In this document: positions 26,946 to 35,342 of the stretch, in pieces
Layout of the letters: each line of letters opens with the position of its first letter
How positions within the stretch are numbered: position 1 is the stretch's first letter
Source of the DNA: Weizmannia acidilactici
Lineage (GTDB): Bacteria; Bacillota; Bacilli; Bacillales; Bacillaceae_C
Direction of reading: 5' to 3'
Assembly: GCF_008974225.1 (NCBI RefSeq)
Contig: NZ_BKZR01000016.1
Location: 5,272-69,271, forward strand
DNA: 64,000 nucleotides
Notes under the pieces: model-generated
Told to the model about the DNA's origin: nothing
What the model saw: only the letters and a program-made list of their open reading frames with translations
The model's database searches: none
Made by a program: the position numbers and the translations under genes

Positions 26946-27317
26946 ATGGAAGTTTTTGAAAAATATTTAGCAGGTATCGATAACCCCGACCACCGCGACC
27001 GAACAGAGGAAATTTTGGCGTGGGTTGCTAATAAATTCCTAAATTTGGAACCGCAAATCAAATGGAATACACCAATGTTTGCCGATCACGGCACATTTAT
27101 CATCGGCTTTTCCACAGCGAAGCATCATTTGAGCGTTTCACCCGAAGAAGTAGGCATTGCGCACTTTGCCGATGACATTGCACAAGCTGGCTACACCGCT
27201 ACCAAAGGCTTGTTTCGAATTCCGTGGAATGAGCCGGTAAATTACGAATTGCTTGAGAAAATGATTGAATTTAATATTCAGGATAAAGCAGAATATACGA
27301 ATTTTTGGCGGAAATAA
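26946..27317 (+). CDS. DUF1801 (YdhG-like) protein
   Basis: 123 residues: MEVFEKYLAGIDNPDHR, then the DUF1801 core (LNLEPQIKWNTPMF, GFSTAKHHLSVSPE, FRIPWNEPVNYELLEKMIEF). The family is annotated as YdhG/YjdI iron chaperone-like; the real role is unclear. ATG 26946 has a strong GAAGGAGGAAG. It is a tandem duplicate of the preceding gene (last 40 residues nearly the same). A bidirectional-looking hairpin terminator follows. Confidence 0.82.
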   Translation: MEVFEKYLAGIDNPDHRDRTEEILAWVANKFLNLEPQIKWNTPMFADHGTFIIGFSTAKHHLSVSPEEVGIAHFADDIAQAGYTATKGLFRIPWNEPVNYELLEKMIEFNIQDKAEYTNFWRK

Positions 27318-27334
27318 TACATCACGCCTTATCA

Positions 27335-27370
27335 AAAAACGCATAACACGAAAAAATGTCATGCGTTTTT
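27335..27370 (+). terminator. Terminator after the DUF1801 pair
   Basis: A perfect 10-bp stem AAAAACGCAT / ATGCGTTTTT separated by 16 bases, ending in T's. Confidence 0.75.
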
Positions 27371-27721
27371 GCAACTCAATTAAGGCGCCAACCGCTGATA
27401 ATAAACGATTATTGATAACTAGTTCAAAAGATGTTCATTATCGTCTAAAAAATAGATAATTTGTTCAACAAAAAACTGGCGAAAAATTATGAGGAACTTA
27501 GAAGAGGAAGTGCCTAATAATTTTTTTATAGGAACTTGAAGGGAAGAACCCCTAACATTACGAAGAAATAAATTAGTTTACATAATATATATTATAAACA
27601 GTTCTGCAAAAAAGGTTCGTTTCTGTCTCAAAACAAGAGATTACTTTTAATAATGAGACAGAAACGGGTTTTTGCAATAGAACGCATTGTTCGTTCTATT
27701 CACTTGATCACACATATAGCA
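27371..27721. other. Intergenic stretch carrying dif
   Basis: About 350 bp without a gene. Apart from the candidate dif site it holds a short inverted repeat (AGAAACG near 27618 and CGTTTCT-like matches near 27660: the phrase GAGACAGAAACGGG mirrors CCGTTTCTGTCTC-type sequence) that could end the - strand gene at 27722. Confidence 0.45.
27575..27602 (-). other. dif: Candidate dif site (XerCD chromosome-dimer resolution)
   Basis: Read on the - strand the 28 bp are ACTGTTTATAA, then TATATA, then TTATGTAAACT. The XerD-side arm and the centre are identical to the B. subtilis dif (right arm TTATGTAAACT) and the XerC-side arm ACTGTTTATAA differs from ACTTCCTAGAA at four positions. Against the Firmicutes dif consensus as I recall it only one position disagrees. 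It lies in a gene-free stretch roughly midway between the two opposed Ter groups, as a dif should. Confidence 0.85.
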
Positions 27722-29293
27722 TTAATCTTCGAGCCAGAGTACGTCATATTTCATTTTCATCCATTTTTTCATATTTTTATCATCATCCAAGCGCCTGTAT
27801 TGCTCAATGATCCGGTCATAAATTTTCTCATTTTTATCAATCACCGACATACACTCACTTAAAAATTGGATGCTTTTTTCCGCATCATAATGTTTGTCCA
27901 AATAATATTCACACCATAATACTAAATTGATTAAATCGTTTTCAATGGTTTCACGAATTTCCATGAACCAATCATCATAAATGGCCGTTAAAAATCCGGG
28001 CTTTAAAATTGTCATAATTTGCTGGCATTTACGCCATTTTATCCCTTCGTTTGGCTCGTTTTTGGCTTCTTTAATCAAGTCCTGTAAGTCGAGCGTGTCG
28101 CTTGTAATATTGCCTGACAGGAAAACATTTTCCCGATCCATTGTAATAAATTGTTCTTTAATGTTTACCAATTTTTTTAAATAAGACAAATATACCCTTA
28201 AATTCTTTCTCGCTTGCTGCAGCGGTACATCCGGCCATAACGCCTCGCAAATTTGCTCTCTGGAAGCGGTTTGGTGAAAAACCAAATAAATCAGGATCTG
28301 CTTGGCACTTCTGCGATTCCATCCGTCCACGATTTCTTTCCCGTTAATGAAGACCCGAAAACGGTCTAGAAATTCGACCCGGATTTGCTTATACCATTGC
28401 GCTTTTTTGGCGGCCTGTTTGTATATCACTTTAGTGAATTTTATGGTCTGATCCCTTATGTTTGAAAAAAACGGGCTTGCCGCAACCTTGCTGGTATCCG
28501 GCAGAATAAAAGATAAAATGCGGGATGCGGTTGTTTTCGGGTTGTCTAATGTGACCAGCATTTTAGCGTCATTTACTGTTTGAAAAAATATATTTGGCTT
28601 CGCATATAAATGGAGGAACAAATAATGCGGCGGAAATATGCAATCCATGTCGCCGGATAAAATCAATACCGGAATTTTGATGGCACGCAAATCTTCCACC
28701 GGCGAAGCTTCCGCAATAATAGCGGCCAGACGGATGAATAGTTCCGGCTTTTGTATTTCCAGACAGTTTTTCAGTTTTTGGACTGCGGGATCTTCCGGGA
28801 AAAGCATGGTCATGTTTTCGACGAAATACATGGCAGGGAAAAAACGTCCGTTATTGCTGATTTGTACTTGGAACTGCCTTACCTGCTTTCCGATATGCGG
28901 CGGATAGCAAGGCAGTGACATCAAAACCAGGTGTTCAACGGACGATTCGTATAATCTGGCGTACTTTGCTGCAATTAATGCCCCAAAGCCGATGCCGGCA
29001 AGCCGGATTTTGTTTAATTGGAGGGTTTCCAATAAAACCTTTAAATCTTCCACAAATGTATCAAGTGTATAATCTTCCGCCCCCCTTTCCGCCTGTGTTT
29101 TCCCATGCCCTCTTAAATCATATAAAATCAATTGGAAATGCTGTTCTAAATGCGGAATAAGGTCATCGAATAGATGGTGGTCGCACATTGCCGCATGGAC
29201 AAGGACCATGACACCGTCGCTGCTGTTTGGCTGTTTCTGTCTAATTGAGCAATAGACCTGCCCGTATCCGGTTTGAACGTACGGCATACACAA
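27722..29293 (-). CDS. Alpha/beta-hydrolase-like domain fused to a SARP/BTAD-type regulator
   Basis: 523 residues. Residues 1-270 follow the alpha/beta-hydrolase fold (oxyanion-type VLVHAAMCDHH, YDLRGHGKTQ, SGDMDCIFPP). The nucleophile elbow reads GIGFG (100-104) instead of GxSxG, and where a catalytic His is expected the text is NDAKMLVTLDNP, so two triad residues are missing while the Asp remains. Residues ~315-523 resemble a winged helix plus helical bacterial transcriptional activator domain (RSAKQILIYLVFHQTASREQICEALWP). I infer a ligand-sensing transcription factor. It is divergent from the small gene at 29426. Confidence 0.72.
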   Translation of the reverse strand: MCMPYVQTGYGQVYCSIRQKQPNSSDGVMVLVHAAMCDHHLFDDLIPHLEQHFQLILYDLRGHGKTQAERGAEDYTLDTFVEDLKVLLETLQLNKIRLAGIGFGALIAAKYARLYESSVEHLVLMSLPCYPPHIGKQVRQFQVQISNNGRFFPAMYFVENMTMLFPEDPAVQKLKNCLEIQKPELFIRLAAIIAEASPVEDLRAIKIPVLILSGDMDCIFPPHYLFLHLYAKPNIFFQTVNDAKMLVTLDNPKTTASRILSFILPDTSKVAASPFFSNIRDQTIKFTKVIYKQAAKKAQWYKQIRVEFLDRFRVFINGKEIVDGWNRRSAKQILIYLVFHQTASREQICEALWPDVPLQQARKNLRVYLSYLKKLVNIKEQFITMDRENVFLSGNITSDTLDLQDLIKEAKNEPNEGIKWRKCQQIMTILKPGFLTAIYDDWFMEIRETIENDLINLVLWCEYYLDKHYDAEKSIQFLSECMSVIDKNEKIYDRIIEQYRRLDDDKNMKKWMKMKYDVLWLED

Positions 29294-29425
29294 GCACCCT
29301 CCAACCTGATTGTGTAATGTAAGTGTAACGATGGGATTGCTACAATGTTTTTAAATAGCTTACATGATGCATCAATTTTGCATCTGTTTGCACCCAACTA
29401 TGAATGTGTCACAGGAGTTTTCAAC

Positions 29426-29593
29426 ATGTATTCATTGGAACAATTCGAAAAGGATATTCAGGAAATTCTCGATAAATATAATGGCAATCAATGGATTCTT
29501 GACCGCCTCTTATTACATATTTTAGAAGATGAGTCGTTATCCCTCCAACAAAAAGCGTCTTATTTAAGAATTTTATTGAAGTATAAATCATAA
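29426..29593 (+). CDS. Small acidic protein, unknown function
   Basis: 55 residues (MYSLEQFEKDIQEILDKYN...LRILLKYKS), predicted helical, no signal peptide. ATG 29426 has AGGAG (29413-29417) at 8 bases. I recognise no family. It is divergent from the hydrolase/SARP-like regulator with only ~130 bp between them, so it may be its target. Confidence 0.5.
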   Translation: MYSLEQFEKDIQEILDKYNGNQWILDRLLLHILEDESLSLQQKASYLRILLKYKS

Positions 29594-29717
29594 TTGCCGC
29601 CGGAATGACAAAAGGACGGCCCTCTTTTATATCCTTTCTTACGCTTTTACACTTTATGGATGTTTTAAAAACTGGAAATTGATGTAAGGCATTTTTTTGA
29701 AAAGTACCCTCTTATAT

Positions 29718-29776
29718 TGTAAACCTTTTTTTGTGGTGCTACACTAAAGATTGCAAAGAATGGTAAGCGCTTACTA
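29718..29776 (+). promoter_or_regulatory. SDR promoter with downstream cre site
   Basis: TTGTAA (29718-29723) and extended -10 TGCTACACT (29738-29746), spacer 17. Just past the expected transcription start is TGGTAAGCGCTTACTA (29761-29776), a palindrome that meets 12 of 14 positions of the CcpA-binding cre consensus. Placed downstream of the promoter it should act as a glucose-dependent block. Confidence 0.68.
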
Positions 29777-29818
29777 ATCTTTGGGGTTTTTAATCTTTAA
29801 GACCAGGAGGAATGCACC

Positions 29819-30565
29819 ATGTCAGGCAGAGTAGCAGTCATTACAGGCGCCGGCAGCGGGATAGGCCGGGAAACATGTTTAACATTTGCGCGCAAAGGCG
29901 AAAAAGTCGTCGTTGCTGATATTAATGAAGAAAAAGGGCTTGAAACGACCGAGCTGGTCAAAGCGGAAGGCGGAGAAGCTGTTTTTGTCAATACAGATGT
30001 TTCGAAATTTGAAGAAGTGGAAGCGCTTGTTGACCAGGCTGTGGAAACGTACGGATCTATAGATATTATGTTTAATAACGCCGGGATCGGGAAGATGGGA
30101 CATGTCCTGAGTTTAAATATAGAAGATTATTTGCACGTGATTGATGTCAATCAGCACGGAGTGGCGTACGGCATTATTGCTGCCGGCAGGAAAATGCGTG
30201 ACCTTGATATAAAAGGTGTGATCATCAATTCCGCTTCTGTTTTCGGATATTTGGCCAATTTCGGGACGTTCCCTTACCAAGCTTCCAAAGGCGCGGTCCG
30301 GATGATGACCCAAAACGCGGCATTGGAACTTTCCCAATACGGCATCCGGGTAGTCGGCATTGCCCCGGGCAGCGTGGATACGTCGATTATCCAGGCCTAT
30401 AAAGATGCCGGAATGACGCAGAAAATGAAAGAACAGCAAATGCGGAAAGAATTGATCCGGCCGGAAGCAATCGCCAATGCAGTTTACCTGCTGACCCTCG
30501 AAGAAGCGGATGTCATCAATGGCAGCGTTGTTATGCTCGATGACGGCTATGCATCGTTTAAATAA
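29819..30565 (+). CDS. Short-chain dehydrogenase/reductase
   Basis: 248 residues, classical SDR. Cofactor motif TGAGSGIGRE (residues 9-18), Asp in VVADINEEKG indicating NAD preference, NNAG at 86-89, catalytic Ser in NSASVFG, and YQASK (Tyr-Lys). The substrate is unknown; relatives reduce or oxidise short alcohols and polyols such as glucose or acetoin-type compounds. ATG with CCAGGAGGAA. A cre site suggests carbon-catabolite repression. Monocistronic. Confidence 0.85.
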   Translation: MSGRVAVITGAGSGIGRETCLTFARKGEKVVVADINEEKGLETTELVKAEGGEAVFVNTDVSKFEEVEALVDQAVETYGSIDIMFNNAGIGKMGHVLSLNIEDYLHVIDVNQHGVAYGIIAAGRKMRDLDIKGVIINSASVFGYLANFGTFPYQASKGAVRMMTQNAALELSQYGIRVVGIAPGSVDTSIIQAYKDAGMTQKMKEQQMRKELIRPEAIANAVYLLTLEEADVINGSVVMLDDGYASFK

Positions 30566-30966
30566 ACAAATAATATTCCCCTCATCATGCCGTTCAGAAG
30601 GACCCGTTTCCCTTTTGGACGGTTGTGTTTTGTTTCAGGCCAGCCGCGGCACACCATATTTTTTGGGGTGAAATCGATGAAAATTAGTGGCCCTGCAGTA
30701 TGGAGAAATGCAAAATCAGCCTTTTGATATTTTTTAACCGGAAAATCCCTTCAGCAATTCATGTACCTCCTACAAGGTACGAAGAGAATAAACGGATGAC
30801 CTTCCCTCCTGCTTTTCTAAACAACTGTATTCCTGCACCATTTTTGACGTTTTTGTGGCGGTTTATGTTACAATATTCGTACAGCTCTCATTTTTACTTT
30901 TTGCCAGGCTGTCGGCCTCCTTGCTTCTGGAGGTTTGGAAGAATTTTTAGGAAAGCGGGAGTATGT
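30566..30966 (+). other. Intergenic stretch with the MFS promoter and leader
   Basis: 400 bp. Promoter: TTGACG (30844-30849) and extended -10 TGTTACAAT (30866-30874), spacer 19. The ~85-nt leader has one small hairpin (CCTCC/GGAGG) but I recognise no riboswitch. The frame upstream to 30700 is open but lacks a start site and lies mostly before the promoter. Confidence 0.5.
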
Positions 30967-32157
30967 ATGGGAAGTCAATCTTTTTCTTCGGCGCCGCTAC
31001 AGGCTGAAAATCTGCTTTACCGGCGTGCGCTTTATACGTTCAGCGGAGCACACTTTTTGAACGACCTGGTCACTACCGGCATGGTGCCCGCTCTGGTCGT
31101 CATGTATAAGCATGCGTTGGATTTAAATTATACGCAATCCACGTTAATCGTGCTCGTTTCTTATTTTGCTTCGTCCGTGACACAGCCGGTCTTTGGCATG
31201 CTGACAGACCGCAGGCCGCGCGTCTGGCTTTTTTCGCTTGGGGTCTTTTTGTCCATCTCCGGACTTGCCTTTACTGCGGTTGCGCCGTCCCTTGGATGGC
31301 TTTTAGTATGCATTGCCGTATCTGGATTCGGTTCGGGTGTTTTTCATCCTGAAGCTTCACGGGGCACGCATTTTGCGTCCGGCTTGAAAAAAGGATTGGC
31401 GCAGGCCATTTTCCAGGTGGGCGGAAATGCTGGCCAGGCTGTCGGGCCGTTAATGATTCCGCTCTTTTTGGCCCATACCGGCATCCACGGCCTCATCTGG
31501 CTGCTTCCGGTCGCATTTTTATCGCTCATCTTGACAGTTCCGCTGCTCGGCTGGATGAACGGCAAAGTCCAGAATATCAAACGCACTAAAAAAGAAATGG
31601 CCGGAAAAAACCATATTCCCGGCGTCATTCTACTCGTCCTTGTGATCATTTTACGTTCCTGGTGCCAGGTTGGCGTCGTTATTTTCCTGCCGTTTTATCT
31701 GAAACATGCAAGCTTGGAAACGACTGAACTGCTGAATTTTGTGTTTGTCGGGGCCGGTGCGCTCGGCACGCTTTTTGGCGGGATGATTTCGGACAGGGTC
31801 GGGATGAAACGGCTGCTTGTTGTTTCCATGTTCCTAGCCACGCCGTTTGCGCTTTTGCTTCCGCATTTAAGCGGCTGGCTTTCCGTTTTGGATTTGCTCT
31901 GTTTCGGCTTCAGCGTCTTATCAAGTTTTTCTGTCGGCGTGGTTTATATGCAGAAGCTTCTGCCGAAAAATATTGCCCTGGCGTCTGGCCTGTCAATCGG
32001 CTTTGGCGTTGGCGCGGGCGGAATCGGTTCTGTGTTTATGGGCGGCATTTCCGACCTGTTCGGCGTTGCGGCTGTATTTACCATCCTGTCGTTTTTGCCG
32101 ATGATCGGGGCCATTCTTTCTTGGTTCCTGCCGAATGAGAAAAAACTTGCTTCTTAA
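30967..32157 (+). CDS. MFS transporter, fosmidomycin-resistance (Fsr) type
   Basis: 396 residues with about 12 hydrophobic segments. The first loop motif is MLTDRRPRVW and the second half repeat is MISDRVGMKR, both MFS signatures. GFGSGVFHPEASR resembles the Fsr subgroup signature (GxxxxxFHPEAS), so it is probably a drug or metabolite exporter. The ATG at 30967 has GGGAG 5 bases upstream and follows the promoter. Its TAA overlaps the convergent cwlJ stop by four bases. Confidence 0.82.
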   Translation: MGSQSFSSAPLQAENLLYRRALYTFSGAHFLNDLVTTGMVPALVVMYKHALDLNYTQSTLIVLVSYFASSVTQPVFGMLTDRRPRVWLFSLGVFLSISGLAFTAVAPSLGWLLVCIAVSGFGSGVFHPEASRGTHFASGLKKGLAQAIFQVGGNAGQAVGPLMIPLFLAHTGIHGLIWLLPVAFLSLILTVPLLGWMNGKVQNIKRTKKEMAGKNHIPGVILLVLVIILRSWCQVGVVIFLPFYLKHASLETTELLNFVFVGAGALGTLFGGMISDRVGMKRLLVVSMFLATPFALLLPHLSGWLSVLDLLCFGFSVLSSFSVGVVYMQKLLPKNIALASGLSIGFGVGAGGIGSVFMGGISDLFGVAAVFTILSFLPMIGAILSWFLPNEKKLAS

Positions 32158-32582
32158 AAAGTCATATAAACATTAACGCATGTTTCTGCAGTGGGCTCGT
32201 AAAAACAATGCAGCTTATACCGGTCAACGAACGGCTGGTTGTACCATGTGGGCGGGCAGTCCCCTTCCGGCCTGAAATACCATAAACTGTATTTTGCCGG
32301 CCAGTACCTTTCCCCGTTCACAACACGCTTCGCGAGCCGCCGTTCAGTTTCCCTTGCCCGCTGGTAAAAATAGCCATGGATTACCGCCTCAAAAGCGTGC
32401 GGCTGATAAACCATCTGCGGGATCGTCCGTATGCCGATAAAATCTGAACAGTTGGCCCTGATCCGGTTAATGCCGACATTGCCGACAAGCAGCATACCTA
32501 GCTGCCCCTCCCCTTCTGCTTCTGCCCTTAAGAGCCGCGCCAATAAATCGATATCTGCACTCGTTGCTTTTACAACTGCCAT
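32154..32582 (-). CDS. cwlJ: Spore cortex-lytic enzyme CwlJ
   Basis: 142 residues, the same length as B. subtilis CwlJ, and close throughout: ATSADIDLLARLLRAEAEGE, GMLLVGNVGINRIRANCSDF, QMVYQPHAFEAV, SLWYFRPEGDCPPTWYNQPF, FYEPTAETC. It is an SleB-type hydrolase; the Glu in RAEAEGEG is the expected catalytic acid. It acts on cortex peptidoglycan during germination, being activated by Ca-dipicolinate. The ATG at 32582 has GGGAGG 6 bases upstream; a longer frame to 32618 has no site. The partner gerQ is not in the window. Confidence 0.95.
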   Translation of the reverse strand: MAVVKATSADIDLLARLLRAEAEGEGQLGMLLVGNVGINRIRANCSDFIGIRTIPQMVYQPHAFEAVIHGYFYQRARETERRLAKRVVNGERYWPAKYSLWYFRPEGDCPPTWYNQPFVDRYKLHCFYEPTAETCVNVYMTF

Positions 32583-32798
32583 TTTGAACCTCCCTGTTGC
32601 TTTAAGCTGTTTTATCACTGCACAGGTTCCGTTTTTTATCCTATTCCGGCTGGAACATGAATAGAACCAAAAATAGAAAGTTTATCTTCGGTATCTTTTC
32701 TTACAATCTGCTTGCTTCCGCAGTTTCCTGTTTCTATAATAAACTACTAAATAAATGCAACAAACGCCATGCATTCGCGAAAGAAAGGGGTAATGGCG

Positions 32799-34529
32799 GT
32801 GGAAATGGAACTATTGAAAAAAAGGATACTGGTGGCGGTCGGGGAAATCCCTGCAGATACAGTCATTAAAAACGGAAAAATCATCGATGTGTTTAACCTT
32901 GAAATTTTATCCGGGGATATTGCCATTACCGATGGGACCATTGCCGGAATCGGCACTTATGAAGGCAAAGAAACAATTGATACGGGGGATTGCTTTGTCG
33001 TACCGGGGCTGATTGACGCCCATGTCCATATTGAGTCTTCTATGGTATGCCCTTCTGAATTTGAAAAAGTCGTTTTGCCGCACGGTGTGACTGCAGTTGT
33101 GGCGGATCCGCATGAAATCGCAAATGTGCTCGGGGAAGCCGGCATTACTTTTATGCTGGAAAATTCCGAAGGGCTGGATTTGGATGTGTTTTTTATGCTC
33201 CCTTCATGCGTGCCCGCCACACCTTTTGAACATGCGGGCGCCGTTTTATTGAACGAACAGCTCTCCCCCTTTTACAAACATCCGAGGGTGCTCGGCCTTG
33301 CAGAAGTAATGGATTATCCAAGTGTGAAAAATTTGGATCCGCAAATGCTCGAAAAACTTGTTGCTGCTTCCCCGTATAAAATTGACGGGCATGGTGCCGG
33401 GCTGGACCGGGCCGGTATCAATGTTTTTGCTGCAGCGGGTATACAAACGGACCATGAGTGTGTCACGCCGGAACAGGTGAAAGAAAGGCTCTCCAACGGA
33501 ATGTACGTCATGCTCCGACAAGGTTCCGCAGCGAAAAATTTAAAAGACCTGCTTGTTGCGGTGAATGACAGTAACCGCAGCCGTTGTATGTTTTGCACAG
33601 ATGATAAACATTTGGACGATCTGATTGCAGAAGGGAGCATTGACCATCATATCAGGCTAGCTGTGGAACAAGGATTTAATCCATTGGCAGCCGTGCAGAT
33701 GGCAACCATTAATGCGGCACAATGTTTCGGCCTGAAACATAAAGGCGCCGTCGCCCCCGGCTATGATGCAGACTTGATATTTGTGGAAGACTTGGACCGG
33801 TTTACGGTCAAAGCCGTGTATAAAGCCGGAAAGTGCGTGGCGAGAGATGGAAAACTGTTAAAAGAAGTTAGCCTGGATCAACTGGCCGGAACTATTTCCT
33901 CGTCCGTTTTTATCCGGGAAATCACGGAGGAAGATTTGTGCATCCCGGTCAGGAAAGGCCGAAAAGCCAATGTGATTGAAATTATACCGAATCAGATTGA
34001 AACACGCAAAAAGGTGATGGAAGTTCCATCAGCAGGCGGGGCTTTTATGCCATCAACAGAACAGGATCTTGCAAAGCTGGCGGTGATCGAACGCCACCGG
34101 GCAACCGGGCATATCGGCCTGGCCATCTGCAAAGGGCTTGGCATCAGGACAGGTGCGGTTGCTTCCACCATCGCCCATGACTCCCATAATCTCATTGTGG
34201 CGGGTGTGAATGATGAAGACATCCTGCTCGCCATTGGAACGTTGAAAAAAATCGGCGGCGGGCTGGCTGTGGCGGATCAAGGGAAGCTGCTTGCTGCGAT
34301 GCCGCTTCCAATTGCCGGGTTAATGTCCGGACAAAGCACCGAAAAGGCAGCCGCGCAATTTGCCGCGGTCAAGGAAGCCTTACGGGAAATTTGTGAGGAC
34401 AAGGGATTTGATCTGCTGCTGACGCTATCATTTTTAAGCTTGCCGGTGATCCCGGAATTGAAAATCACTGATTTGGGGCTGTTTGATTCTGTCACTTTTC
34501 AGCATATCGCCGTTTCTGCCCCAAGCTAA
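32799..34529 (+). CDS. ade: Adenine deaminase
   Basis: About 576 residues. It is an amidohydrolase of the AdeC type: metal-binding LIDAHVHIESSM, ADPHEIANV, the GHGAGL histidine, QTDHECVTPEQ and FCTDDKHLDDL, plus the C-terminal domain with GAVASTIAHDSHN. It converts adenine to hypoxanthine and ammonia using Mn or Fe. AAAGGGG is 8 bases before GTG 32799; ATG 32793 is only 2 bases from it. It would feed hypoxanthine to the purine pool, as does the riboswitch-controlled pbuG at 50.7 kb. Confidence 0.92.
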   Translation: MEMELLKKRILVAVGEIPADTVIKNGKIIDVFNLEILSGDIAITDGTIAGIGTYEGKETIDTGDCFVVPGLIDAHVHIESSMVCPSEFEKVVLPHGVTAVVADPHEIANVLGEAGITFMLENSEGLDLDVFFMLPSCVPATPFEHAGAVLLNEQLSPFYKHPRVLGLAEVMDYPSVKNLDPQMLEKLVAASPYKIDGHGAGLDRAGINVFAAAGIQTDHECVTPEQVKERLSNGMYVMLRQGSAAKNLKDLLVAVNDSNRSRCMFCTDDKHLDDLIAEGSIDHHIRLAVEQGFNPLAAVQMATINAAQCFGLKHKGAVAPGYDADLIFVEDLDRFTVKAVYKAGKCVARDGKLLKEVSLDQLAGTISSSVFIREITEEDLCIPVRKGRKANVIEIIPNQIETRKKVMEVPSAGGAFMPSTEQDLAKLAVIERHRATGHIGLAICKGLGIRTGAVASTIAHDSHNLIVAGVNDEDILLAIGTLKKIGGGLAVADQGKLLAAMPLPIAGLMSGQSTEKAAAQFAAVKEALREICEDKGFDLLLTLSFLSLPVIPELKITDLGLFDSVTFQHIAVSAPS

Positions 34530-34568
34530 AAACGGAACCGGCCGGAATTTGCGGCCGGTTCCGTTTTT
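34528..34568. terminator. Bidirectional terminator between ade and exoA
   Basis: A 17-bp perfect stem (AAAAACGGAACCGGCCG / CGGCCGGTTCCGTTTTT) with a 7-base loop; A and T runs on both sides serve both convergent genes. Confidence 0.93.
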
Positions 34569-35323
34569 CAAAATTTCGTTTTCAAAAAAACTGGGCAGTG
34601 GTCGCTCCCCATTACTTCCGGATAAATGCCGGCATCTTTTAAATCATCGCACAACCTTTCCGAAACGATAAAATAATCAATCCGCCATCCGATGTTCCGT
34701 TCCCTGACTTTATTCATGTACGACCACCACGTATAGGCCCCCTCAAGATCAGGATAAAAATAACGGAACGTATCGATAAAACCGCTGTTCAGCAAATCGG
34801 TCATTTTTTCGCGTTCTTCATCCGTAAATCCTGAATTTCCGATGTTTGTTTTTGCGTTTTTTAAGTCAATTTCCTGGTGGGCGACATTCAAATCCCCGCA
34901 CATGATCACCGGTTTACGGCAGTCAAGGTCCTTTAAATACGTTCGCATCTGATCTTCCCATTGCAGACGGAAACCGAGGCGGGACAAATCACGCTGTGAA
35001 TTGGGTGTATATACATTAACCAGATAAAAGTTTTCATATTCCAGCGTCAGGATCCGGCCTTCCGGTTCCGTATCTTTTTCCCCGACGCCGTAATGCACTG
35101 ACAGCGGTTGTTTTTTTGTAAAAACAGCTATCCCCGAGTAGCCTTTCCGTTCAGCGTAATTCCAATATTGAAAATATCCATTCAAATCAAGGCTGATCTG
35201 CCCTTCCTGCAACTTCGTTTCCTGTACGCAAAAAATATCGGCATCCGCCTGTTCAAAAAAGTCTAGAAACCCTTTTTTGACGCAGGCGCGCAGCCCGTTC
35301 ACATTCCATGAAATAAGTTTCAT
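34568..35323 (-). CDS. exoA: Exodeoxyribonuclease III / AP endonuclease
   Basis: 251 residues of the EEP nuclease family: N-terminal MKLISWNVNGLRA, Mg-binding Glu in FCVQETKLQ, CGDLNVAH, and the terminal active-site GSDHCPV. It cuts at abasic sites and degrades 3' ends in base-excision repair. Start ATG with GGGGATG-type site. The next upstream gene is the broken uracil-DNA glycosylase mug, a partner in the same repair pathway, 20 bp away. Confidence 0.93.
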   Translation of the reverse strand: MKLISWNVNGLRACVKKGFLDFFEQADADIFCVQETKLQEGQISLDLNGYFQYWNYAERKGYSGIAVFTKKQPLSVHYGVGEKDTEPEGRILTLEYENFYLVNVYTPNSQRDLSRLGFRLQWEDQMRTYLKDLDCRKPVIMCGDLNVAHQEIDLKNAKTNIGNSGFTDEEREKMTDLLNSGFIDTFRYFYPDLEGAYTWWSYMNKVRERNIGWRIDYFIVSERLCDDLKDAGIYPEVMGSDHCPVFLKTKF

Positions 35324-35342
35324 CCCCTGTTTCTCCCCTTCT

